Of a DNA stretch of 64,000 nucleotides, positions 34,812-46,000 are shown piece by piece; the first letter of the stretch is position 1; each line of letters begins with the position of its first letter. The notes under the pieces are model-generated. The model did not search any database. It was not told where the DNA came from and saw only the letters and a program-made list of their open reading frames with translations. The stretch is taken from contig NC_051107.1 in NCBI RefSeq assembly GCF_901709675.1, forward strand, positions 4,776,001 to 4,840,000, written 5' to 3'. The DNA is from Syngnathus acus (taxonomy: Eukaryota; Chordata; Actinopteri; Syngnathiformes; Syngnathidae). The translations under genes and the position numbers were made by a program.

Positions 34812-36918
34812 TTTTCCCTCCTCTGTTTATTTTATTAATGTTCTACCTTTCAGTTGGCCCGTCAATGCAAACCAGCTGATTCCTTTGTTTTCATTGAACA
34901 TCCTCTCTAGAGGCAAATCTCATTAAAGACGGGAAGAAGTGAATCTTTCCAAGCGAGTGGAAAACCGGCATGCCCATGTAATGGAGAGAAGAAAACTGCC
35001 GACTAAGCATCACTGCACATCGCCGTTATCGTCCCGCACCCGGAAAAGCGTGCGCACAAAGCCAATAAACGGTCAGCCTCGAGGTGTTCTGACCCAAAGT
35101 GGACCTTGGACTGTTATGCCCAAAAGCTACAAGCTGCTACCGTGTCTCAACAAGACACGCATTAACCTTTCCGCCGTTATATTTTTTTCTTCTTCTTCGG
35201 CGAGGATGGTCCACTTTGAAGTGCCTCCATTTAACCTTCATTTAACTTTTGTGTCATGCGCTCCCAAGCGAGCCGCTCATGACAGCGGAAGCCTTTAGAA
35301 GTCAGCAAAAGGCCCGCGGCTATAGATGGCACATCAGCACATCTGTCTGCTGAGCTCCGTGGCCAGGTTGGAGACGGGTTTTGTTCTTCTGTCGGCTCTC
35401 CGCCGCGCCAAATGCCAATTGTCAGAAAAGGTGCAACAAGTCCGGCCGATGCTTCAACGAAATTCTTCACCTCACCCGTGCGGCTAAATAAGACTCAATG
35501 GTGAGTCAACAATATTTTATTTCCCTCTTTGCTATTGTCCTGCCTACCGACGACATCGATAATCTAATGAGTCCGCTTAATCTCATTTTCAGCCGACATC
35601 AAATCAGAGATGTGCACAGCATCATTCCATTTGGACTCTTAATTACTTCCGTGCAGGTGATAGACTGGCAGCGGGATTCTGTTTTTTTTTTTTTTCTTTA
35701 CTCTAACTGCAGATTTTTCATCTAACAGCGTTTTTTTTTTTTTATGCTCTGTAATGGACTTATTAACTGAACAGGACTTCAAACGGAGCGCTTCTCATTT
35801 GGCCCGCGCGAGCGTGACTGCCGTTTGTACCCTCATCCCGGAATTGGAGGGGAATTATTAGCCGAGGGAGGAGAAAAAAAAAAATCTTGTCAAGCATCTG
35901 AGCTCGAGTTAGAAGGCGTAGATTGGCTCTGCGGCTTTGACGGCGAGGCCTTCTGGAGACTTAGCACAAAGTCGTTCATGCAACTTTGAAAGCTGCGGAC
36001 CTCTTCGTGTTAATTGGAGGGTTGTTTGTTTATTTGTTGATTTTACAGGATATTTTCCAGCACAAGGCTTCACACTGCACATAGAGGGCACTCTTAGCTC
36101 GGTTTTCCCCCGCCGCTAACACCACTGGGATGCTATTTATAGGGACTGACATGCTCCATAAGCCAGGAAGTTCCATTGAGGTAATTAGGGAGAAGAAAAA
36201 GTTGAAAGGCTCATCTTTTCCAAAACAGGGAGGATCCAGGTTAGAAATTGTGAGCTGGAGGCTAAATAATGACAAATAATTTATTTTGGAGTATCTTAAG
36301 GTTTGTCGTTATGTAACTAATACAATTTTATGGTTTTAAATGTTTGTAGGCTCCCTAGCTTATTTTTATATCCTCTCACCTGAAGCGATACATTTTTACT
36401 TTGATGCCAAAATGAAAATATTATTGTTGTGGGAGGTTTTCCAGCTCCTAATTGAAATGTTGGTCTGAAACGGCGTCCGAGTTCACTCGAGGCTCAGCAT
36501 GCCTGCGTGTTTCCCGCCACTTCTTTCCACCTTCAAACCTCCAGATTTTCACTTAACGTCACCTCGCATCAGCGTACGCTGACTCTTGACTGTGTGCTTG
36601 CAATGAATTCAGCATGAGGTTTTTTTGGGCTTAAAAAATATAAAAAGAAGAGGCAGCGCCTCTGATCAAGAACCTCCTCTGACCTATCCCGCTGCAGGCG
36701 GCCGTGCTGGCAGACGTGAACTGTCTGTGAACGGAGGTTACGCAGATTTCATCCAGCAGCAGGCTGCAGCTCTCATGCTGTGACGTGGGGTCAAAAGGTC
36801 AGCGGGATGGGCACTCACTCAGACTGTGCTTGCTACTAATATATACCTCCCCCCTTCTTTCTGTATCACTAACCACACATTTTAATGTACTGGAATTCGG
36901 CACTTGTGATTCTGAATG

Positions 36919-36932
36919 TCTCCCCCTAGTGG
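36919..36932 (-). promoter_or_regulatory. CTCF-like motif, reverse
   Basis: On the minus strand CCACTAGGGGGAGA fits the CTCF core well. It is the third reverse-oriented site to the right of slc16a7. Confidence 0.42.
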
Positions 36933-38983
36933 TAGAATAATTTCAAGTACAGTTCAGTTGTATTTAACTGTGTGAAGTGAGCAATGCAACGTCTATAAAA
37001 TTGCTTGAAGTAATTATGTAAACATTTCCAAAGAAAACGGTTCATTTTATTTATTAGAACGTTGGGGTTATTGGTGTGAAAAGAAAGGTCTATAAAATGT
37101 TTTTGGGGGTAACATTTGTGAAAATCAAAATCCGTAAAATGCTTTCAAAAGCACTCTATGAGCATTTCAAACAGGTTTATTTCTATTTGACTCAAAAACA
37201 TCCCACCGAAGCGCATTTAATGGGATTTATTTGTTTATTGCATTTCTTCTGGGCCAGTTTTGGGGGGAAGTGGTCTATAAAATGTGTTTAGGGGAAAATA
37301 AAATCCAAATAAAATTGTTTTTTTCATTTAATGCACATTTTGAATTTAAAATGCACAACCCACCGAGGCTAATTGATTTATATGATCATTTTTTAAAATT
37401 GATCCCAACTTTGCGGTATATTGGAGAGTGGGGTCGGATTGTGCAAAGCTTAAATCCATAAAACTGGTGGACGTAGCTGTGGACGTGATTGTCATTGACC
37501 TTTGTACCACAGCGCTTATATCTATCATGTTAGCGCCGCATTTCTCCCCTGTGAGAGCAGCATGCAACAGCATCTTGGGGCAAAAAAAGCTTTTAGAGCG
37601 ACGGAGCGGCGTGGCGCCGTCAACTGTACTGTGAAACACATGCCGACTGAGCGCCATCCCCCTTGGGCGGCGCCCAAAGGCCGGAAGGGCGAGTATCAGG
37701 TCGCAGCACCAGGAAGTCACTGAGGTAAAGGTAGGACGATGAAGCATTATGGGAGGGGGGGTCGGGGGGGTTGCCTGGGTTTGCCTCACGGTAGCGCCGC
37801 CTCTGTTTGTAATTAAGTTGCAATTTAAAAGTATGAGGAACAAGCGGATGATTAACATCTGACACGTTTCTAATTCTGTTGTTATATTCTTACAGGATTA
37901 TAATATCAGGTGTTAAACCTCCCGACACAGTGATTTACGGGTGTGAACCCGTTGATTGCATTCAGTGTGGCCAGAGGCGCTTGCAGGGAGTCTAATTATC
38001 GCCGCCGCCCGCAGACAAGGTGCAAACTCAAAAAAAAGGAGCAATGCAGTAAGGCGCAGGCAGACGAAGGAGGCCTTCTCCCCCTCCCAACACAGCATAT
38101 TCTTTTATTTGTTGTTGCTATGGTGGAATGAGACATGTCCAGCAGCTAGAAAAACATTGCACTACAAACAGGATCCCCGAAGCGAGCCGAGGCAAAGGAC
38201 TCACTAGTCCACAAAATATTTCAAGGTGGAATTCTACTTTCCTTATGCTTTAACTGACATTTCCCATCCAGTTGAAAAATTCCCTTTGAGCAATAGATTC
38301 TTCTCATCCGCACCTCAACCTCTCTTATTATAGCTCGTGAATAATTTAAGTATAACTGCTTTGTTCCTTGGTAAAAAAAATAAATAAAAAGCCAAATGTG
38401 CAACCGTGCAATAAATCATGTCTGAGAGTTATTCACGCTTACACCAACGTTGTTGTTTACTGCCAACATTTCTGCCTCGTTCAGATCGTTTTACCCTTCA
38501 TCAGATTACGTCTAATGTTCCATTTGAAAAAGTAAAAGTTTGTTTTCCTAGCATGCTGTGCATGCTGTTTTTTGTAGAGCGGGGATAATATGAACCTGGA
38601 AATGATTGATGGCTGTTCAGTAAATGTAGAGGTGTAGACCCCAAAAGATAGCAAATATTTCTAAATGGTTTTTTTTTTTATAACTGATGACACAAAACAG
38701 TTGTTTTAAAAGATTACAATAAAAGCGTTTATATATTTAATATTCTTGAGAGGTGTTGAGTTCACAATTCAATTGTATTGAGGGCCAGGTTGAAGAGCTG
38801 ATTGGCTGAGACATTACCAATAGGCAATTCATTTTTTTTTTAATCTTTTGATTTATATATTTGATCTATTCTAAAAAGTTAACGTTTTTACCCAATTGAG
38901 CAAAAAAATAAAAATAATAATAATTTGCCGAGACACGACAGAGCCGGAACCAAGAGATGATTGGTCCAAAAAAAAAAAAAAAA

Positions 38984-39434
38984 GAAATCAGTGACGTCAC
39001 CGTCAGACGCGTGGAAGCCAAGAGATTTAAAATATATTTGTCAATATTTATACCAACTGAAAACTTGTGTTTTGTTTTAATTATCTGTATATTTATTATT
39101 TTATAGCGATTGTAAATCCACTTTACAGGCGACGAACTGATTGGCCGTGTAGTCCGGCAGCTGATTGGTTCAACCGCAGAAGCGAACAGGTGATGGCTAC
39201 GTAATAAAAAAAAGAATCAGTGACGTCACCGTCAGAAGCGTGGAAGCCAAGAGATTTAAAATATATTTGTCAATATATATACCAACTGAAAACTTGTGTT
39301 TTGTTTTAATTATCTGTATATTTATTATTTTATAGCGATTGTAAATCCACTTTACAGGCGACGAACTGATTGGCGGTGTAGTCCGACAGCTGATTGGCTC
39401 AACCGCAGAAGCGAACAGGTGATGGCTACGTAAT
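38984..39434. repeat. 229-bp tandem duplication carrying CRE and paired CCAAT boxes
   Basis: Positions 38984-39205 and 39213-39434 are near-identical copies with a period of 229 bp and only a handful of substitutions. Each copy has a palindromic CRE (TGACGTCA at 38992-38999 and 39221-39228) and two inverted CCAAT boxes (ATTGG at 39140 and 39164; 39369 and 39393) exactly 24 bp apart. Three further CCAAT/ATTGG words lie just upstream (38801, 38817, 38960). CRE plus paired NF-Y sites is a promoter-type combination. Promoter function is an inference. Confidence 0.8.
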
Positions 39435-39546
39435 CAACATCCACCATTGTTGCGCTTGTTCGAACGTGAAAAGTAAAAACACAAAACACCAAACAGTAAA
39501 TTACAGCTAGTCCAAAACAAAATAAGTTCAACTTTTTTCTTTTTAG

Positions 39547-40076
39547 GAAAATGTCCTCCAAAACGTCGTTGAGGTAAACTCCAAGGGAGCCTTGAGTGGA
39601 CGCTGTCGTCGAAGGTAAGACCGACCACGTAGGTTCGTCCCATTGCCAGCTGTGGTAAAATAAGCAATATAAATAAAAATTGTATTGTAAATGAGTAGGT
39701 ATGGATTACACTATTACTTTCACCAGTATTTTGAAATACAGTATGTAATTTGGGTTTATGTGCATAAATTGACATGTCGCATTACTCCTTGAGGGCCACT
39801 GTACATAAAATGGCGGCCTGTGTGCTTGTTATGTTTTGTTGCTGTTTTTTATGTTATGTCAATAAAACGATAATGATGTGATTAAGCATTGTCAATTTTC
39901 AGATGGACTCTGTCAAGGTCACAGACTTTTCTTTCTTTCTTTCATTTAGGGTAACAAAAGCCAGACTTTGGTGTGGTCAGACAAACTCTCCCTTAATGAC
40001 TGTAATCGGATCGAGCCACTTACGATGTCAGGACGAATCGTCATCCCGCTCGCTCCAGACCTGCGGTGATGGACAG
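39547..40076 (+). other. Possible short spliced exons downstream of the CCAAT/CRE repeats
   Basis: Two exon-like blocks have good splice signals: 39547-39614 (acceptor ttctttttag, donor gtaaga) and 39950-40076 (acceptor tttctttcatttag, donor gtagca). Joined, they keep one frame open: 22 codons plus 2 nt, then 1 nt plus 42 codons, ending in phase 0. A third possible acceptor precedes an ATG at 39903. I recognise no protein family in any frame, so this could be a noncoding RNA, a decayed gene or chance. Confidence 0.25.
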
Positions 40077-43000
40077 GTAGCACTCACACGGCAACTTGAT
40101 CACTTAACAGCCAAACTAGGTTGAGTTACTTTATTTGTAAAATCTTCTCCTCGTGTATAATATGATAGTCAAGGGATGTGGTCGTTCCCTGTAGTGCTGC
40201 TAAAAATGAGCGCTCTCCACTAGGCAGGTAGAACATTACCTCTTCATTACTGCCATGTTAAAGCTCATGGACCTTTTAATGAGTGTGATGGAATGCTGTA
40301 AAAGTCACTTGGACAATGTAAACAAACCACCACCTGCCATATTGAACCAATGAAAAAGGGAATCTCTTGCTAAAGTTATCGTCCGTCCTGTTTCTCCTCT
40401 TGTTTCCGCCCTCTGTACTGTCCGTTTCACACACGTACACACACACACTGCCGCCGCCCTGACAAGTTACATGATGAACGCATCCGTAGTGATTTATAAT
40501 AACTCACTCTAGAGCGATACCATTTCGGGGGAGGAAATTGAACAAACAGGCCCGCGTTATCTGTCACCAGACGGCCGAGTTCAAGTTCAAGAAGCTGCCT
40601 GTCAAGAACAATTGACTGCACCGCTGATATATTAGACCTTAATGGCAGCCCAGCGGAGGAGGAAAAAAAATAAAAACAGGCTCTTAACGATTGCCTTTGC
40701 TGGCCATGTGAAGGTCCCATGGAAGGGTTCAGTGCAAAAGTGAAACAAAAGAATGATGCGGCTGGAGACTTTATTGATGAGTCAGCAGTCAGACAGGATA
40801 TCGCCAAAACCCAGCTTGTTGTCATTGTTGATTTCAATACAGTCTTCTTAGATCTGAAATAACGTTCACGTCGCCAATTTGATCCTCGTGAGGAGTCGAC
40901 TCGGGTCGAGCTGAAGCGAGCGCGCTCGGATCGCAAGTGTGTGGGCCGTGCGTTTTGATCCCATTTGTTTGACGTGACTACACAGCCCACACTTTAGTCG
41001 CAGTAATAGATACTCTATGCATTTGAATAGTACATAACGAAAAATGGATTGTAAAATAATTGTCAAAAAATAGACACGATATATTAACTTTCATTCCTCT
41101 AACCTGGATTTTTTTGTGTGAGTGGGATTCTGTACAAGGAAGATATTTCTTTTTTTCTTTTTTAAAACTGGATCTTGAAACTTTTAGTTGCCTGAGTTAC
41201 CGGCTCCTATTTTGAACTAATTAGGCAATTTGGGACTCCGTCATTCCAACTTTGCAAAACAGAGCGCCTCAGGAGATGGCGATTGTACTTGGCGAATAAT
41301 TAGCAGTCTGAAAAATAACATGACAGCTGTGTTGTCGGGAAAAAAAAAAAAACGAGCACTTTTTTTTTATGGTCCGGAGTCACATGTGGGTTTGGAAACG
41401 AAGCAAATAAATCTGCGGAAGCTGTTAGAGAAACAATTCAGTTGAGTATAGCGCGTGTAGTTTGCGTCGGTTTTTTACATTTGTAGCAAAATAAACTAAC
41501 CGCAAATTCTGTTTCATCAAATTGTTGATGTCGTGACCTGTGTGTGGAAGTAATTGAGCTTCAGAGGCTATTTGGGGTTTAATCACCCATGCGGGAATTA
41601 AAACAAAATTGGGAAGGGAAAAAGCCATCTCACAGCTTGTCTGCGTCCTTCGTGATTGGTCGCCGCCAGACAGAGCAGAACTGTCCCTGACCCGCATTAG
41701 GCCTCTGTCACGTCTCCTTCCCAGCGCAGACGAATGGAGTTTGACTTCTCGCCACGTATCCTCTCGGGCCTGAATTTAAAAGGCATCGGCGCGATGTTGA
41801 CAGGAATACGTTTATCGGGATCGGGTCTCCTTTCAACGGCGGGCCACTCCGGCTGGGCTCGGCCGCCGTTTGCCTCGTCTGGCCCGGCCCCATTGATCTC
41901 CGGATCGCGTGGAGTGGAAAGTGATGCACCTGGCTGCTCCCCGCGTACAGATCGGATATTTTAAAGGGCTGGAGAAAAAGTAGGCTCAGGTTAAAAATAA
42001 TATTTAGAGATGTGAAAATGAATCGATTAAATCGGCAAGTAATCGAATTTCTGTGCTAATTAGTGTTAGTACATTTTTCGACGTTCGCTCCAAACGCTCT
42101 TCAAGCTACCTTCTCAACTTTTTTTTTTTTTCTTTTCACAGCAGGTCTCGCTCTCCTCCCCTCGCCGCCATTAAGCGGGCGCGAGTCTTCCCCTCCATCG
42201 CTCGGTGAAATGTTTGCTCGCGCTTCCCGGCTGTGAGCGCGGCGTGTTGACAGAGTGCTTTCTTGGGAGGGAATAATTAGGAATCCGGCTTCAGCCGCAC
42301 GTCTTGCAGCTTCTGCTGTTTGGAAGACGCCGTCTCATGATGCGTACGCGCTGTTTACGCCCGCATTCTCGCCTTGGATGGTGACGGATCGATTGCGGCC
42401 GTATTCCAGCTCGCGCGGCGAATTGTTTGTGTCCCTTCAAACCATATATGTTGTCATTAATTCGACACGTTCATATGTAGGACGGTTAAATATACGTCGG
42501 TAATTCCTAAATCAGATTGCAAAAATAACGCAAACTAATCTGGCCCTTGATTACTTCGGCTTTTCAACGTGGACCTGCATGTGTGTGGGTGTGTTGGAAC
42601 ATTTAAGCTACATTTGCAAGCACACACATGTATTAAAGTCTGATTTTAAACTCAAGCAAGATTTTCTTTCCCTCTCTAGATTCCCCCCGTGGAGTCGGAT
42701 TGGACCGGATGGAATTGCTAAATGCCTACCCGATGTTTGACTGAGCAAAGGTATTTGCCTCACGTCGCTTGTTGTTGTTAAAAATAAAATGTAAACAAGA
42801 AATCTCATCAAGTCACCGGGAAGCCTGACATGTCATGTAAATATAGTAAGCAGGGAGATTGACAGTTAAATGATGAATCTTTAGCTTCCTGTGAAAGGGT
42901 GAGGGGCTCTCGAGTGCTTTCGCATGCAAATCGCTTCTTTGGTCCATCTCAAAGGCGTTCTGAACGCTCAGCAGAGCTAATGATACAAAATGTCCTTTTC

Positions 43001-46000
43001 ATGGCTGAGACGGCCATCTTCAGATCCCCCGCTCGCTCGCTCGTTTCTCTCGCGTCTATATCTTCATTTGCAAGTCATAGAGACGTCGCTCGCCACGGCG
43101 CTAAAAGCCGAAGGCTGATGGCACGGCTTCATGCGAGTCGACACGCGGGCTTCGGCTCGGCGAGGATCAAGCTCTTTTTTTTTTTTTATCGCGGGAGGAA
43201 GCCGCCGGATTGCGAGAGATAAAGCCGAGCGCAACCCGAGCCTCCTTCCGCCCGCCAGTTCTGCCGCGCGTTCGCTGTTGAATCAATTATCCAAACACAA
43301 CATCAGATGCTATAAAAGTGTATCGATCCCTGTAGGGGCATCGGGCTGCTGCTCAAGCAACAGCGATGCTATTTGGCGAAAGAAGAACATGATATTAGCG
43401 CGGCGCGAGGCGGAAATTAGCGCACCGCTTGGGTAAATGCATCTGTATTTTTTTTCCTCCGGCACATGAAGGTTCCATAATAATATTGGATCAAATTAGT
43501 AACATATTTAGTCATGTTCACAAAGGAATACTTTGGTTCAAGGCTTTGTCGGTCAAACTTCCAGTCATTTAAAATGTCTCGAAAACCCCGATGTACGAGG
43601 AACACAAAAAATATCAGCGTCAAAAATATAATATAGACACCAAGTCATAAAAACAACGCAAAAATAGAGTTAAAGGACCCCAAAACAAGTTAGTGTTGAT
43701 TTTTTTTCCATGTAATTAGCAGATTAATCAGTTACGTCTATCGTTCCTAATTATTATTCAACCCAGAAAAATATTTCATCTGTGCTATATGATCTGCATC
43801 CTGATCAATATGGCATCACTATTCGTGAGACAAATGATCCGCCCTCCTCCGCCTCCCGGGGGAACGTCTCGTTTCTAATCACACCTAAAAGGCTTTTTTT
43901 TTTTTTTTGAGCAAGATTAATTGCATCCCCTGAAACTCTGGCTGCTTCCCGCCAGTTGGGGCCCCCTCGCCTCGCCAAGCCAGCCGCGGAGAGTATCGCT
44001 TTAACCCCAGTAAAATCCCGAAACAGCTGCCAGGAGACGGAGAAGCCTTGGCATCGGCCCAAACAGCAGGATTGGAAATAACGGAGATGCTTTCGGGAGC
44101 TTTTTGAGTTTGAACGCGTGCTGCTCTTTTCCTCCCTGCTGCTTTGTGCACCACGCCTGAGCGGTTGCCCGATCTGACAGGCCGGGATTCCCGCATGGCT
44201 GACCTCTTGAGGTCGGAGGTTGTCACGTGAGCAGCGCGGAAGTGTAGCGTACGGCGCGTCACGCCTCACCTGCACCGAGAGGCTTCTAAAATTGTCTTTC
44301 AAAAAGCCGCTTGCGTCCAAGTCTGGACCTTCTCCCTTTAAGACCAAACAAACTCGTAGTCCCTCCCCACACGTCTATTTTTGCATTCCGAAGCCACGGA
44401 TTAGAAATCCCGAGGCCCGAGGTCACGCCGATTGAGATGGAAATGAGTTTGGGACAGGCGGAACGGTGTCGGCCTGAACTCGTGGAGATTTGTTATTAAG
44501 ATGATATTCACACTTGTGCTTTATAAATGTCGCCCCCCCTCCCTCCCTGCCCAGCGTCATCAGTCAGTTACATAATCTCCCCCCTGTGCTTTCTCTTCCC
44601 CTCGCATGGCTGACCGCCGTGTCGGCGAAAAATAGCATTTTATCCGCACCGGGCCTTGTCTGGAAACCATTTAAGCAAAAAAAAAAAAAGTGATTAGGCA
44701 AAATGTAGCTTGAACAGATTGCAAGGGGAAGAATGAGCAGGGATCAATAACCTCTTGGTCACTTGTCAATATTTCTCGGTAAAATCTATCGGCTATACCT
44801 AAAGACACCCCAAGGAGCCGAGGAAGAAGCGAATGACTACAAATGTCATCAGGCAGAGGGATTTTCCAAAGGCGAGCAATGCCATCCAATTCCAATTATT
44901 CAAATCGGATTCTTATAATCCCGATGAATCGTATTTTAAATCACAATCGCAATATTGATGGAATTTTCTTTCACAGTTGAATATTCACCATCATATTTGG
45001 CCTTTTTCTAATTTGTTGTTCTCCTCGTTCGTTGTGCCAGCGCCAAGTCAAATATTGGATTTAATAGGGCACCACTAGCGTTATTATTTCTTTCCAAGAA
45101 GGGATTGTGGCAAACATAATACAGTAATTACAAATTTGACATTCAAACTTTGATTAGGTCTCATTATTGATCCAAACTGAGTTGTTTTGCACTCCTTTGC
45201 TATTCTTTCTCATCGCGCGAAAATTGCTCTAACAATGTTCACGGAGATGCTTAAATTGCTGTGCTTATTTTTTTTTCCGCCCCCTCGTCTTATTAGTTCT
45301 CAGAAGCATCAAACAGTAAGTTGCATTTTATAAGGGCAGACATTTTTTTTTTTAATGTTCTAAACCATCTGTAATGAAACCCTTTAATCGCAGCTTCCTC
45401 ACCAAACACGGGAACAGTCGAATCAAATTGATCGGAACAGAAATGACTTCCCTTTGTCTCGTTTACATTTATTCCGAGCAGTTTGCAGAAAGTATTATGT
45501 ATATTTCCAAATAACTTTGTGACAAACACCACACTTTCATTACTTCAAACCAACATTCCCACCATGGATGAGGAATCCAAACAATTTTTTTATTTTTTTA
45601 TTTTTTATTGTGATGGATTACCTCATTTTGTGCAAGATGTTTTTTTCTTCCAAAAGTTGCGTATAGTGCTGACTTGGGCTTTGTTTGCCTAATGCAGCTT
45701 ATTTAGACTCAAGACGGCCAAGTTGGAGATGTCGCATTAATCATCTCACTGCAAGACAACTTGCACCAAAGAGCATGGTGAAGAATTAGCATAGCATATA
45801 TTTGCTTTGGCTTCTCATCTGAACGGCAAACATGAGCCTTTTGGTCACCTTCTTCACGGGACTTCATTTTTTTTATGCTCACTTGGGTATTTGACCTGAT
45901 TTGTGTCTTTTTCATTAGTCACCTCTTTGTCATTCCTCGTTGCTTCTCGGTATTGTGGGTTTGGCGGCGGGATCGAGAATTACCCGCTGCTTTGTCTACG

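Noticed and set aside
39434-39650. Minus-strand frame beginning MGRTYVV, reminiscent of the ODR4 N-terminus
   Set aside because: Similarity stops after about six residues and the following sequence does not resemble ODR4. The plus-strand splice signals in the same block are stronger.
40213-40232. Forward CTCF-like word CCACTAGGCAGG
   Set aside because: The GGCAGG part departs from the G-rich core at several key bases, so it was not counted among the CTCF-like sites.
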